A DNA stretch of 59,309 nt from Alphaproteobacteria bacterium (lineage in GTDB: Bacteria; Pseudomonadota; Alphaproteobacteria; RF32; CAG-239): the NCBI GenBank assembly GCA_015062345.1, contig SUUV01000006.1, positions 1 to 59,309 of the forward strand, given 5' to 3'. The position numbers and the translations under genes were made by a program. The notes below the pieces were generated by a model that did no database searches, had not been told where the DNA came from, and saw nothing but the letters and a program-made list of their open reading frames with translations. Below, piece by piece: positions 34,001 to 43,541 of this stretch (position 1 is its first letter; every line of letters starts with the position of its first letter).

Positions 34001-34057
34001 GATTTAAATCTACAAACAGACTCTTTTTACTTGCAAAAAAAAAAAACGGTTTATGAT
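34001..34057 (+). promoter_or_regulatory. A12-tract promoter, copy 4
   Basis: GATTTAAATC at 34001-34010, 20 bp, TTGCAA at 34031-34036, twelve A, TATGAT at 34052-34057. The leader beyond differs from copies 1-3 and 5, yet the promoter core is unchanged. No REP-like block precedes it. Confidence 0.7.
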
Positions 34058-34123
34058 GCGATGTGAAAGGTAAATTTTTGCACCTTTCAAATTAAGTTTA
34101 ACTATTTTTAAGGATTAAATAAT

Positions 34124-34615
34124 ATGAGAAAATATTTTCTTTTGAGCGCTGTGGCTTTAATGATTTCAGGCACAGTAAATGCCGCAACAAATGTAAACGG
34201 TAATGTAGAAATTCAAGCAAAAATTGAACATGTAAATCAAATTACCTGTTCACCATTAGACTTTGGTACTATATATATTAAATCAAACAATGCCTTGTCG
34301 ACAATATCGCTTGATGGTTCTAACTATACAACAACCGGTGATGTTGTTACAGTACAAAATGCCTTTGGCGGATATTGTACTGATATAGATAAAGGAGGTA
34401 CAACAACTTTTAATTTAATAGATATTGAAACAGAGGGTGGAAATGTATATTTAACCGGAGCTAGAAGTAGCGAAGAAACCGGCGACCAAGAAGCTTGGGT
34501 TAGTGATATTGTAATTACTGATACAGGTGATGTAAATGGAAAATTATGGATACCGGAAAACTTTCCCGCAGCAACTCTGGAAGGCTCATTTACCTTTGTC
34601 GGAGCTTATGAATAA
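34124..34615 (+). CDS. Secreted DUF4402-like protein, paralogue 4 (divergent)
   Basis: A 163-residue protein with the signal peptide MRKYFLLSAVALMISGTVNA but a different mature start (ATNVNGNVEIQAKIEHVNQ). It keeps ITCSPLDFGTIYIKSNN, a second cysteine in GYCTDID, and a C-terminal LEGSFTFVGAYE that departs from the usual ending. It is the most divergent of the five paralogues, which argues that the shared promoter is conserved by selection and not only by recent duplication. A terminator follows. Confidence 0.85.
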   Translation: MRKYFLLSAVALMISGTVNAATNVNGNVEIQAKIEHVNQITCSPLDFGTIYIKSNNALSTISLDGSNYTTTGDVVTVQNAFGGYCTDIDKGGTTTFNLIDIETEGGNVYLTGARSSEETGDQEAWVSDIVITDTGDVNGKLWIPENFPAATLEGSFTFVGAYE

Positions 34616-34638
34616 AATTAATTAAATACATATATTAA

Positions 34639-34666
34639 AAAATAGGGGAAGATATTCCCCTATTTT
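34639..34666. terminator. Bidirectional terminator
   Basis: A 12-bp stem AAAATAGGGGAA/TTCCCCTATTTT around GATA, between paralogue 4 and topA. Confidence 0.85.
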
Positions 34667-37120
34667 CTATCCCTTAGCTTTGATGATTTTTAAGGCATCT
34701 TCTAAAGTAATCTCTTTACCTTTTAGTTCTTTCGGAATAGCATAGTTGTTTTTTCCGCATTTAATATACGGGCCATAGCGACCGCTGTTTAAAACAATCT
34801 CATTTCCTTTATCATCTTTTCCGAGCACTTGTCCTTGCGGTTTTTCAACCGTTCCTTGCAAAAGCTCTTTTGCTCTTTCCAAAGTGATATTAAAGATATT
34901 ATCACTTCCGCTTAAAGAACGAGATTTTAAGCCTTGTTTAATATACGGGCCGAATTTACCGACATTTACTTCAACCCCCTCACCTAAATCAAACGGCAAG
35001 CTGATAAGTCTTACTGCTTGTTCAAAGGTCAATTCTTCCGGATTTACATTTTTAGGAAGTGCGGTGCGTTTAGGTTTTTCGGTTGTGGCGGTTGCATCTT
35101 CGCCCCATTGAACATAAAAACCGTACGGACCTTTTTTCAAATATACATTTAAGGTTTTATGTGTTCCCAAAAGTTTGTCTTCGGGTTTTTCAAACTTCGG
35201 TTTATCGGAGGTTTCTTCTTCCTCTTTGGTATCGGTTAACGGTTTTGTATATTTACATTCGGGATAATTTGAACAACCCAAAAAGGCGCCATACTTTCCG
35301 AGTTTAACACTGATTTTACCTTTTTTACATTCGGGGCACAGTCTGGGGTCGGTACCGTCTTCTTTTTCAGGGAACAAGTGATAAGCCAAAACCTCGTCAA
35401 TTTTTTCAATTACATCTTTAACTTGCAACGGCTGAACAGCATCAACATTTTTAATAAACTTTGCCCAAAATCCGGTTAAAAGTTTTTTCCATTCCATTTG
35501 ACCGGCGGAGACATCGTCCAAAAATTCTTCCAGTTGCGCCGTAAAATCATATTCAACATATTTTTTGAAATAGTTTTCCAAAAATACGGTAACAATTCGG
35601 CCTCTGTCTTCGGGAATAAAGCGCAGTTTTTCAACTTTTACATATTTTCTTTCTTGCAAAACGGCAATGATGGTCGCATAAGTTGAAGGTCTGCCGATAC
35701 CCAGTTCCTCAAGTTTTTTAACCAAGCTTGCTTCGGTAAAACGAGGCGGCGGAGTGGTAAAATGTTGTTCGGGTTTAATATCACCTTTGTCAACCGCATC
35801 ACCATTTGTTACATTGGGCAAAATGCGATTATCGTCATCTTCATCAGAATCATCTTTACTTTCTTGATAAAGTTTCAAGAAACCGTCAAACTCTATAACT
35901 TGTCCGTTGGCTCTTAATGTTATCAAATTATCTCTTGATTTACTGTCAATGGTAACTCTGTCCATAATTGCCGGATTCATCTGACAGGCCACCGTGCGTT
36001 TCCAAATCAGTTCATAAAGTTTATGCGAATCGGCATCAAGCTTAATTTCCATTTTCTTTGGTGTATTCATTACATCGGACGGACGAATTGCCTCGTGGGC
36101 TTCTTGTGCGTTTTTCGATTTTGTTTTGTATTCTTTTGGTGCTTTAGGTAAATAATTCTCACCAAAATATTTCAAAATTGCCTCTCTGCAAGCACTGATT
36201 GCATCTTGCGACAAGTTTACCGCATCGGTACGCATATATGTAATTAAACCGTCTTCATACAATTTTTGAGCAATTTGCATGGTTTTTTTGGCTGAAAATC
36301 TGAGTTTTCTTGCGGCTTCTTGTTGCAATGTCGATGTAGTAAACGGAGGAGCCGGATAGCGGTTGGTCTTTTTGCGCTCAACATTTGATACAAAAAACTC
36401 TTGCGCCTCAATTTTGGCTTTGGCCTCAAGCGCTTTAGCCTCACTGTTTAAGTCAAACTTTTCAAGCTTTTTACCATCAAGTTCAATAAGATGTGACGGA
36501 ATTAAAGCTTTTTCTTTGGTAAACAAATCAGCCTCAATGGTCCAATATTCCTGAGCCTTAAATTTTTCAATTTCGGTTTCTCGTTCACAAATAAGTCTTA
36601 AGGCAACCGATTGCACTCTGCCGGCCGATTTTGAACCGGGGAGCTTGCGCCACAACACCGGTGATAAGGTAAAGCCCACCAGATAATCAAGGGCGCGTCT
36701 TGCCATATAGGCTGAAACCAAATTATCATCAATATTTCTCGGATTTTTTATGGCTTCGGTAACTGCTGTTTTGGTAATTTCGTGAAAAACCACTCTTTCA
36801 ATTTTTTTATCTTTAATTTTTTTGCGAGCCGTTAATTCTTCCAAAATATGCCATGCAATAGCCTCTCCTTCTCTATCCGGGTCGGAGGCAAGGACAATGG
36901 TGTCACAATCTTTTACTGCAGTGATAATGTCATTTAAACGCTTTTTACCGCCGGTGCTTAGTTCCCAAGACATGGCAAAATTATCATCAGGATTAACCGA
37001 ACCGTCTTTACCGGGCAAATCACGAATATGTCCGAAACTTGCAAGCACTTTATAGTCTGCACCTAAATATTTATTGATTGTTTTGGCTTTTGCCGGAGAC
37101 TCCACTATAACTAATTTCAT
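34667..37120 (-). CDS. topA: DNA topoisomerase I
   Basis: An 817-residue type IA topoisomerase. The Toprim domain has VIVESPAKAKTI at the N terminus and SDPDREGEAIAWH near residue 77. The active-site tyrosine lies in ITYMRTDAVNLS near residue 295. A C4 zinc finger (CPECKKGKI, GCSNYPEC) is at about 590-625, followed by alphaproteobacterial-type C-terminal repeats (FGPYIKQGLK, YGPYIKCGK). It relaxes negative supercoils. It follows dprA after 6 nt in the plsY-dprA-topA order common in alphaproteobacteria. Confidence 0.98.
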   Translation of the reverse strand: MKLVIVESPAKAKTINKYLGADYKVLASFGHIRDLPGKDGSVNPDDNFAMSWELSTGGKKRLNDIITAVKDCDTIVLASDPDREGEAIAWHILEELTARKKIKDKKIERVVFHEITKTAVTEAIKNPRNIDDNLVSAYMARRALDYLVGFTLSPVLWRKLPGSKSAGRVQSVALRLICERETEIEKFKAQEYWTIEADLFTKEKALIPSHLIELDGKKLEKFDLNSEAKALEAKAKIEAQEFFVSNVERKKTNRYPAPPFTTSTLQQEAARKLRFSAKKTMQIAQKLYEDGLITYMRTDAVNLSQDAISACREAILKYFGENYLPKAPKEYKTKSKNAQEAHEAIRPSDVMNTPKKMEIKLDADSHKLYELIWKRTVACQMNPAIMDRVTIDSKSRDNLITLRANGQVIEFDGFLKLYQESKDDSDEDDDNRILPNVTNGDAVDKGDIKPEQHFTTPPPRFTEASLVKKLEELGIGRPSTYATIIAVLQERKYVKVEKLRFIPEDRGRIVTVFLENYFKKYVEYDFTAQLEEFLDDVSAGQMEWKKLLTGFWAKFIKNVDAVQPLQVKDVIEKIDEVLAYHLFPEKEDGTDPRLCPECKKGKISVKLGKYGAFLGCSNYPECKYTKPLTDTKEEEETSDKPKFEKPEDKLLGTHKTLNVYLKKGPYGFYVQWGEDATATTEKPKRTALPKNVNPEELTFEQAVRLISLPFDLGEGVEVNVGKFGPYIKQGLKSRSLSGSDNIFNITLERAKELLQGTVEKPQGQVLGKDDKGNEIVLNSGRYGPYIKCGKNNYAIPKELKGKEITLEDALKIIKAKG

Positions 37121-37126
37121 TTGTGT

Positions 37127-38242
37127 TTACCTTTTTAATACTATCGTATTTGCGTTTATTTTTTCAATTATATCTTCAAGTTCAAGCTCGGTAATTTGCG
37201 CCATAACATCACCGGCTTGTTGACCGCTGAGCCTTATGAGTTCGTCAATATCAATTCCTTCATCGGGAATTATACTGACCAAAGGCCTTGTTTCAACATT
37301 TTTAACTTTTATCGGAATATTGTCGTTTTTTTCGGCTTTGTCAAGAGTGTTTGCAAACAAATCTTGTTCTTTTATTTCAAATTGTTTAATTTGTCGGTTG
37401 TGCGTATAGCTTAAAACATTTAATATATCTTCGGCACTTTCGGTTAAAACCGCACCTTCTTTAATTAAGCAATTTGTTCCCGATGATTTTCCTTCCATCG
37501 GTGAAGACGGCACGGCAAAAATGTCTTTACCCTGTTCCAAACCCAATCTGGCCGTAATCAACGAACCCGAATTTTGTGAAGCATCAACCACCAAAACCGC
37601 TGAGCTCAATGCAGAAACAATTCGGTTTCGGCGAGGAAAATTTGAAGTTTGCGGAGTTGTGCCCAATTTATATTCGCTGACAACCGCTCCATACAAGCAA
37701 ATTTGTTCATAAAGCTCCTTGTTTTCTTCCGGATATACAACATCAACACCCGTGCCCAACACCGCAATTGTCGGGCCTTTTTGATTTTTTGCATACAATG
37801 CGCCTTTATGCGCCGCAGCATCAATTCCTCTTGCCATACCTGATATAACCAAAACATCATTATTGGTTAAATCAAACGCAATTTTAGAAGCAATTTTTCT
37901 TCTCGGAACGGAAGCATTTCTGGCTCCGACAATTGAAACTCCCACAGGATAATTTAAAATATCCGTTCTGCCTTTAACATATAATATCGGCGGAGCATCA
38001 TTTAGGGTTTTTAAGTTTTGCGGATATTCTTTATCTTTTATTGTAACAATTTGAACTCCTTGTTTATGAGCCTTTTCAATTTCAGCTTTGGCCTCATATT
38101 CGGGGAAAATTTTTTCTTTATCAATGTGTTTAAGAGCTTGTTGCGCCGTTTGATATTTTTCCAAAAGCTTATAAAAAGTTACCGGCCCGACACCACCGGA
38201 ATTTATCAGTTGTATCCAATTTACCAATTCTTGATATTGCAC
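37127..38242 (-). CDS. dprA: DNA-processing protein DprA
   Basis: A 371-residue DprA/Smf protein that loads RecA on incoming single-stranded DNA. The Rossmann core carries VSIVGARNAS, SGMARGIDAAAHKGAL and IAVLGTGVDVVYP. A helix-hairpin-helix-like N terminus (GGVGPVTFYKLLEKY) and a C-terminal winged-helix (ELELEDIIEKI) complete the family layout. It lies between plsY and topA in one transcriptional unit. Confidence 0.96.
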   Translation of the reverse strand: MQYQELVNWIQLINSGGVGPVTFYKLLEKYQTAQQALKHIDKEKIFPEYEAKAEIEKAHKQGVQIVTIKDKEYPQNLKTLNDAPPILYVKGRTDILNYPVGVSIVGARNASVPRRKIASKIAFDLTNNDVLVISGMARGIDAAAHKGALYAKNQKGPTIAVLGTGVDVVYPEENKELYEQICLYGAVVSEYKLGTTPQTSNFPRRNRIVSALSSAVLVVDASQNSGSLITARLGLEQGKDIFAVPSSPMEGKSSGTNCLIKEGAVLTESAEDILNVLSYTHNRQIKQFEIKEQDLFANTLDKAEKNDNIPIKVKNVETRPLVSIIPDEGIDIDELIRLSGQQAGDVMAQITELELEDIIEKINANTIVLKR

Positions 38243-38248
38243 GGCCGA

Positions 38249-38890
38249 TTACTTTTTCTTAAATGATATTTTACTTTCCTGACCTTTAAATAAACGCACA
38301 ATGTTTGCATGATGTTTTGCCACCACCAAAACCACAATTGCGGTATAAAAAATTGTATAAATCAAAGGTAACATAAAAAACGATACAACCGGCATCGAAA
38401 TTGCCGCCGTTAAAGCCGACAAAGAAGAATATTTAAATGTAAAGGCCATAAACAACCACACACCCAAAGCAATTAAGGCAATGTGCCAGTTAGTCATCAG
38501 CAACAACCCAAATGCCGAAGAAACTCCCTTGCCACCCTTAAATTTTAACCAGACGGGAAACATATGACCTATCACACCAAAAGAACCGGCTATTAATGAA
38601 CCGACAACATTGGTTGTTGCTCCCAGACCAAAAAAATAAAAATCTTGCGAAGGAACAACTTTTGCCGCAACATATGCCGCAATACCGGCCTTAAAAGCAT
38701 CTAACAAAACCGTCAAAAGTGCAAGCCATTTGTTTCCGGTGCGCAAAACATTGGTAGCCCCGATGTTACCCGAACCTATTTTTCTAATATCACCATATCC
38801 GGCCATACGAGTTAAAACCAACCCGAAAGGTATTGAGCCCAACAAATAACCGCACAAAGCACATATCGCAAAAACACCATACAAACACAT
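38249..38890 (-). CDS. plsY: Glycerol-3-phosphate acyltransferase PlsY
   Basis: A 213-residue inner-membrane enzyme that acylates glycerol-3-phosphate from acyl-phosphate, the first step of phospholipid synthesis. Motifs are LLGSIPFGLVL, GSGNIGATNVLR and GGKGVSSAFG, with about five membrane helices. GGAGG lies before the ATG. It is the first gene of plsY-dprA-topA. Confidence 0.97.
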   Translation of the reverse strand: MCLYGVFAICALCGYLLGSIPFGLVLTRMAGYGDIRKIGSGNIGATNVLRTGNKWLALLTVLLDAFKAGIAAYVAAKVVPSQDFYFFGLGATTNVVGSLIAGSFGVIGHMFPVWLKFKGGKGVSSAFGLLLMTNWHIALIALGVWLFMAFTFKYSSLSALTAAISMPVVSFFMLPLIYTIFYTAIVVLVVAKHHANIVRLFKGQESKISFKKK

Positions 38891-38991
38891 ATCTTTATCC
38901 TCCGAACAAAATTTAGGATATTACTGTTTGCACTATAACCGATTATTTTTTATTTTCAATATTTTTATTAGAGATGTTGCAATCTCTTGCG

Positions 38992-39615
38992 TTATTTGCT
39001 CCACTTAATAATTGAAGCGCAATGTTCTTGTGTCCTTCCTTTGATACGACATCTGTTGACAATAATATTAGGGGCACTGTCCATTTCATAACAGCCTTTG
39101 CCGTACAATGTATAATCTATGTGCTCTTGTCCTTCAGGCTCAATATTGCTGAAACTTAAAGCTGTTTCTATTTTTGGCCACTTTAACCTGTAAGAAATAT
39201 TTGTAATTTTTTCTTTTACTTTCGAATCGAGATAAAAACGCATATTGCAACTTATTCTTCCGTTGATGTTTCTTTGAACACTGAAATTGCGCATATACAT
39301 ATAAATTTTTTCATCTTTATCTATGGGATTTATTTCTTGAACTTTCTCTACATTTATTTTATCGACCTTCTTCGAATCGATATTGTTTTTTATGGTTTTA
39401 TCTCTTAACAATGCATTTTCTCGTGGCATCTGATTGTTAAAAGATGGTAATTTTTCTTTTAGTTCCTCGTCAAGTTCATTTGATGAACTTTCTGCCATCT
39501 CATCAAAATCAAACATCTGAGCTTTTAATTCGGATGTCAATAAAAACGCAAAGACAGTAAAACATAATAATGTATGTACAAACAATTTTAAAATTACATC
39601 TTGCTGTCTTTGCAT
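38992..39615 (-). CDS. Secreted hypothetical protein, paralogue of the next gene
   Basis: A 207-residue protein with an N-terminal signal segment (LFVHTLLCFTVFAFLLTSELKA) and a charged linker, then a beta-rich domain (NFSVQRNINGRISCNMRFYL) with four cysteines. AAGGAT precedes the ATG at 39615; an in-frame ATG at 39639 overlaps the upstream gene. It shares a pattern of spaced N-G-x-I/V-x-C-x-M/F with the gene at 39626, so the pair probably arose by duplication and acts in the envelope. No named family is recognised. Confidence 0.75.
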   Translation of the reverse strand: MQRQQDVILKLFVHTLLCFTVFAFLLTSELKAQMFDFDEMAESSSNELDEELKEKLPSFNNQMPRENALLRDKTIKNNIDSKKVDKINVEKVQEINPIDKDEKIYMYMRNFSVQRNINGRISCNMRFYLDSKVKEKITNISYRLKWPKIETALSFSNIEPEGQEHIDYTLYGKGCYEMDSAPNIIVNRCRIKGRTQEHCASIIKWSK

Positions 39616-39625
39616 ATTTTTATCC

Positions 39626-40363
39626 TTATTGTATGTCATCTAAAACAGATTGAGCTTTTTGAAAATTTCTAACAACTCCTTGATAAGATGTTTCCAAATC
39701 ACTTATATCTTGCTTTTGGTCTTCCGCAATCATACGCTCTTGTTCCGAATATGAAACATTTTTAAACTCGGCATAATATTCCGGATTGTTAAAATTAACA
39801 TATTCAAACAATTGAGCACACTCTGCCGGCGCAGCATCGGCATTGGCTCGTGCACGAGTGTTTGTTTTAGCAGAATCAGAACTTACCAATGAACAAGATT
39901 TTACCTTAAAGTTCAAATTATCAAGCAATAAGAAACATTTATCACTCTTTAATGTCGATTTTACGGACATTTGTTTATATGACCCCAATGCAGGCATATC
40001 AACAACCGTTGTCACATTTCCCAACACTTCGTTGTCTTTTTTATTGTTACGAGACTCTGCCTTTGGTTGTTCTTCTTCAAGATTTTCTTCATTATTAAAA
40101 TACTTATCGGAAACTTTATCCGTCCAACCCAGTTCAAGTTTTGCATAACGCAAACTGTCGGTACTTCTGTTATAAAATGTAGTCATAAAGTCACAATGAG
40201 TAACCATACCGTCTGCATTTGATACCGGCTTAATATCATGTATCTTAAACAGCACGGCACGAGGTTTTGTGGTATCTTCCTCGGTTTGAGCCAAAGCCGG
40301 CACTGTTGCCACGGTTAATGCCAACATCAATGTAGAAAAGAAAGTTTTTTTAGTAAATTTCAT
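39626..40363 (-). CDS. Secreted hypothetical protein
   Basis: A 245-residue protein with a clear signal peptide (MLALTVATVPALAQ, cleavage after ALA). The mature domain begins RAVLFKIHDIKPVSNADG and has conserved cysteines (THCDFMTTFYNRS, DKCFLLLDN, KSCSLV); the C terminus is a helical coil (ERMIAEDQKQDISDLE). It precedes its paralogue by 10 nt. A periplasmic role is inferred from the signal peptide and cysteines; no family is recognised. Confidence 0.78.
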   Translation of the reverse strand: MKFTKKTFFSTLMLALTVATVPALAQTEEDTTKPRAVLFKIHDIKPVSNADGMVTHCDFMTTFYNRSTDSLRYAKLELGWTDKVSDKYFNNEENLEEEQPKAESRNNKKDNEVLGNVTTVVDMPALGSYKQMSVKSTLKSDKCFLLLDNLNFKVKSCSLVSSDSAKTNTRARANADAAPAECAQLFEYVNFNNPEYYAEFKNVSYSEQERMIAEDQKQDISDLETSYQGVVRNFQKAQSVLDDIQ

Positions 40364-40415
40364 ATTAATCCCCTTAAAAAACAGTTTAATTTTAGTTTAT
40401 CGTAAACCTTTTTGT

Positions 40416-41192
40416 TTAATTTTCCTTTAATTTTTTTAACACTCTTAAAAAATCTGCCCATGTTTTTGCTTTTTGTGCACTGTTTCGGAGCAAAAATGCC
40501 GGATGAAATGTCGCTAAAGTCAAAATAGTTTCTTTTGATGATGTCGTATATTCTAACCAACGACCTCTAAGCCTTGATATCGGTTCATTATTATCAAGCA
40601 CCGCATTGGCGGCACTAGCTCCCAAGAGTAATAAAATTTTAGGTTTAACCAACTCTATCTGCCGTCTTAAAAACGGTAAACAAACAGCAATTTCGGCATC
40701 TGTGGGAGTTCTGTTTCCGGGCGGTCGCCAAGGTAATATGTTAGTGATGTAAACATCTTCTCTTTTAACAGATATACAATTTAGTATTTTATCCAAAAGA
40801 TGACCGCTTTTACCGACAAACGGAGAGCCTAATCGGTCCTCGTCTGCTCCGGGAGCCTCCCCTATAAGCATAATGTCGGCTTGTTCGTTGCCGGCGCCAA
40901 AGACCGTTGATTTTGCCGTCAGCTTTAATGAACAACCCTCAAAATTTTCTACCATTGACCTTAGCTCAGACAAACTGTTTGCTTTTAAACACAAATCTCT
41001 GGCATTTTTACAAGCTTCATTTGTTGTTTGCGACAAATTGGTAACTGCCGGCCTGTTCTTAATTGACGGCATTTCCGGTTTAGGTGTCGGGGTGTTCTGA
41101 TTTTTTAAACAACAAACATCTCCGCAGGTCGTATCAACTCCGCTATCAATATACCATGCTAACACTTGAGCTATGTCATATTTTTGTTCCAT
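40416..41192 (-). CDS. Uracil-DNA glycosylase, family 4
   Basis: A 258-residue base-excision repair enzyme. The family 4 signature is extensive: FEGCSLKLTAKSTVFGAGN, GEAPGADEDRLGSPFVGKSG (active site), ITNILPWRPPGNR and the HPAFLLR motif near the C terminus. An N-terminal extension of about 70 residues with CGDVCC precedes it, as in many alphaproteobacteria. Members usually carry an iron-sulfur cluster. The gene is divergent from the TPR lipoprotein gene. Confidence 0.94.
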   Translation of the reverse strand: MEQKYDIAQVLAWYIDSGVDTTCGDVCCLKNQNTPTPKPEMPSIKNRPAVTNLSQTTNEACKNARDLCLKANSLSELRSMVENFEGCSLKLTAKSTVFGAGNEQADIMLIGEAPGADEDRLGSPFVGKSGHLLDKILNCISVKREDVYITNILPWRPPGNRTPTDAEIAVCLPFLRRQIELVKPKILLLLGASAANAVLDNNEPISRLRGRWLEYTTSSKETILTLATFHPAFLLRNSAQKAKTWADFLRVLKKLKEN

Positions 41193-41264
41193 AAGCCAAA
41201 TTATATAACCAAAATAGTTTTTTTTGCAACATAAAGCAGTTATTTACACATAAAAATTATATAA

Positions 41265-41293
41265 TTGATATTCTGTTAAAGAAAGTATATATT
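41265..41293 (+). promoter_or_regulatory. Promoter of the TPR lipoprotein gene
   Basis: TTGATA (41265-41270), a 17-bp spacer and TATATT (41288-41293), about 35 nt before the start codon. Confidence 0.55.
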
Positions 41294-41327
41294 ACTACAA
41301 GTAAAATAATTCAAAAGATGAAAAAGT

Positions 41328-43112
41328 ATGAAAACAAAGTATATCATTGCAATTTTAATCAGTGTCGGAATTTTTAATTCTTGTTCCGGTTTGTTTATCA
41401 ACAGACATATAACCGAGCAAACGCAAAGCCTTAGAGCATATCCGATACACTCTACAAAATACGGTGCATATCTGGCCGCCAGAGTAGCTCATATACGGCA
41501 AAATTACAATCTGGCTGCCGATTATTATGTTAAGGCAATTAAAGAAGGTGCCGATGATGCCGATTTATTGAATCGAATCTATCTTTTGCTGACAACCCAA
41601 GGACGGATTGATGAGGCTGCCGAATATGCAAAAAAAGCTATCAAAGAAGATGATAACAGCAATTTTATTCACTTTGTAATTATGGCAAATGAAGCTAAAA
41701 ATAAAAATTATGACAAAGCTATTAAGAGTATTGATAACATTAAAGATGAAATGTATCAAAAATCTATCGGTCCGCTTTTTAAGGCTTGGTTATATGCCGC
41801 AAAAAACGAAAAACAAAAAGCCTTGGAACAGTTGGAAGTTTTTAAAAAAGATGAAGCTTTGTTATCTTTTTATTATATGCACCGAGGTATGATACATGAT
41901 TATTTTAATGACACCAAATCGGCACAAACAGATTTTGAAGCCATAATTTTAGATGACGATTTAGAAATTTCGTTTCGTTCATTGCAGATTATTACCAATT
42001 TTTATTTGCGTAACAATCAACCGCAAAAAGCTCAAAATCTGATTAAAACATTTGCCGGCTACAATACCAATACAAAGGTGTTATCAACTTTATTGGAAAA
42101 CATACAAAAAATTGAAAAAAATCGAACTCTTCCTTTAATTGACACCCCCGAAAAGGGTTTGGGCGAGGCCATTTTTAATATTGCCGTTATATTTAGAGAT
42201 TTTCAAACCGATATTGCCCAAATTTTTACCGCATTGGCACTATATTTAAATCCGGAAAATGATGTGGCTCTCATTTCATCTGCCGATTTATCAGAAAGTA
42301 ACAATCGTTTTACCGAAGCCATTAAACAGTACAACAAATTAAGCATATCATCACCGTTGCATTATATGGCTCACTTAAAAATAAGTACCATACTTATGAA
42401 CAATCAACAATTTGACGAATCGGTGCAAATATTGAAAAATATGCTCAAAACTTATCCCGACGATTATAATATCTTGTTTAACTTAGGCGAAATAAATCGT
42501 ATGACCGATAACAACAAAGATGCGATAACATATTATAACAAAGCACTCGATGTGGCACCAAAATCGACCGCTGCCGATTGGACGGTTTATTACGCTTTGG
42601 GTATGGCTTATGAAAGAAATAATCAATGGAACGAGGCTGAAAATGTGTTAAAAAAAGCACTGTCAATCAGTAACAGACACCCGTTTATATTAAATTATTT
42701 AGGCTATGTCTGGTTGGAAAACAACCAAAATTATAATGAAGCACTATATATGATATTTGAAGCATATCAACAAAATCCGGAAAATGGTCACATTATGGAC
42801 AGTATGGGTTGGGCTTTATATCGTATGGGAAAATTTGACGATGCCCTAAATGTTTTGGAAAAAGCCGCCGAATATTTGCCGGCCAATGCGGTTGTATGCG
42901 ACCATTTAGGCGATGTATATTGGCAGGTGGGACGAAAAAATGAAGCAAAATATCAGTGGCAACATGCTTTAACCTTAAAAGAAGATACCGAACTGTTAAA
43001 TAAGGAACTGATAAAAGAAAAGCTCAAAAACGGAGCTCCGCAACCGATAAGCATTATTTATAACGAATCTTTGTTGGTTGAAAGATTAAAAATGCTAAGT
43101 TCTTCGGAATAA
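41328..43112 (+). CDS. TPR-repeat lipoprotein
   Basis: A 594-residue lipoprotein with lipobox SC near residue 19 (GIFNSCSGLF), followed by arrays of tetratricopeptide repeats in both the N-terminal third and the C-terminal half (ADYYVKAIKEGADDADL, ALYRMGKFDDALNVLEKAAE). Proteins of this layout occur widely in alphaproteobacteria as envelope scaffolds of unsettled function. A good promoter lies upstream and a terminator downstream, so it is probably monocistronic. Confidence 0.88.
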   Translation: MKTKYIIAILISVGIFNSCSGLFINRHITEQTQSLRAYPIHSTKYGAYLAARVAHIRQNYNLAADYYVKAIKEGADDADLLNRIYLLLTTQGRIDEAAEYAKKAIKEDDNSNFIHFVIMANEAKNKNYDKAIKSIDNIKDEMYQKSIGPLFKAWLYAAKNEKQKALEQLEVFKKDEALLSFYYMHRGMIHDYFNDTKSAQTDFEAIILDDDLEISFRSLQIITNFYLRNNQPQKAQNLIKTFAGYNTNTKVLSTLLENIQKIEKNRTLPLIDTPEKGLGEAIFNIAVIFRDFQTDIAQIFTALALYLNPENDVALISSADLSESNNRFTEAIKQYNKLSISSPLHYMAHLKISTILMNNQQFDESVQILKNMLKTYPDDYNILFNLGEINRMTDNNKDAITYYNKALDVAPKSTAADWTVYYALGMAYERNNQWNEAENVLKKALSISNRHPFILNYLGYVWLENNQNYNEALYMIFEAYQQNPENGHIMDSMGWALYRMGKFDDALNVLEKAAEYLPANAVVCDHLGDVYWQVGRKNEAKYQWQHALTLKEDTELLNKELIKEKLKNGAPQPISIIYNESLLVERLKMLSSSE

Positions 43113-43134
43113 CCGATGTTTTAAAATTCAAAAA

Positions 43135-43164
43135 AAATCTCGTCTTTTTTTATTAAAGGCGAGA
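43135..43164. terminator. Bidirectional terminator
   Basis: AATCTCGTCTTT pairs with AAAGGCGAGATT (one G-T wobble), between convergent genes. Confidence 0.65.
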
Positions 43165-43171
43165 TTATATT

Positions 43172-43465
43172 TTATTTATTATCTGTTGTGACTGATTTTT
43201 CATCTGTTGTAATCGGTTCGGTTTTTTTATCCGGTGTAACCCCTTCTTTAACATCTGAAGCCACATTTTTTGTGCCGTCCCAAACATCTGATGTCACTTC
43301 TTTGGTACCTTCCCAAACATCGGAAGCAACCTCTTTGGTACCGTCCCAAACATCTGATGTTACCTCTTTTGTGCTATCCCAAGCACCTTTTGCATTGGCT
43401 ACATTATAAGATAAAATTATTCCTAATCCGATAAGTAAACCAATGCATAAAATTTGTTTTTTCAT
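43172..43465 (-). CDS. Secreted protein with tandem 11-residue repeats
   Basis: A 97-residue protein. A signal peptide (LCIGLLIGLGIILSYNVANA) is followed by four tandem 11-residue units of the type WDGTKEVASDV, then a Lys/Thr-rich tail (DKKTEPITTDEKSVTTDNK). Eleven-residue amphipathic repeats of this kind are typical of LEA-like stress proteins. AAGGAG precedes the ATG at 43465. The repeats correspond to 33-bp DNA units around 43255-43390, prone to copy-number change. Function is inferred only from repeat style. Confidence 0.75.
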   Translation of the reverse strand: MKKQILCIGLLIGLGIILSYNVANAKGAWDSTKEVTSDVWDGTKEVASDVWEGTKEVTSDVWDGTKNVASDVKEGVTPDKKTEPITTDEKSVTTDNK

Positions 43466-43541
43466 ATCTGTTCTCCTTTGTTTGTAACAATTTTCAGATA
43501 TGCTTAAATTTTTGGTTTTCAACAGTCAAAAAAATATATTA

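Noticed and set aside
43188..43409. Plus-strand frame over the 11-mer repeat gene
   Set aside because: It mirrors the 33-bp repeats. The minus-strand gene has a signal peptide and Shine-Dalgarno, and this frame has neither.
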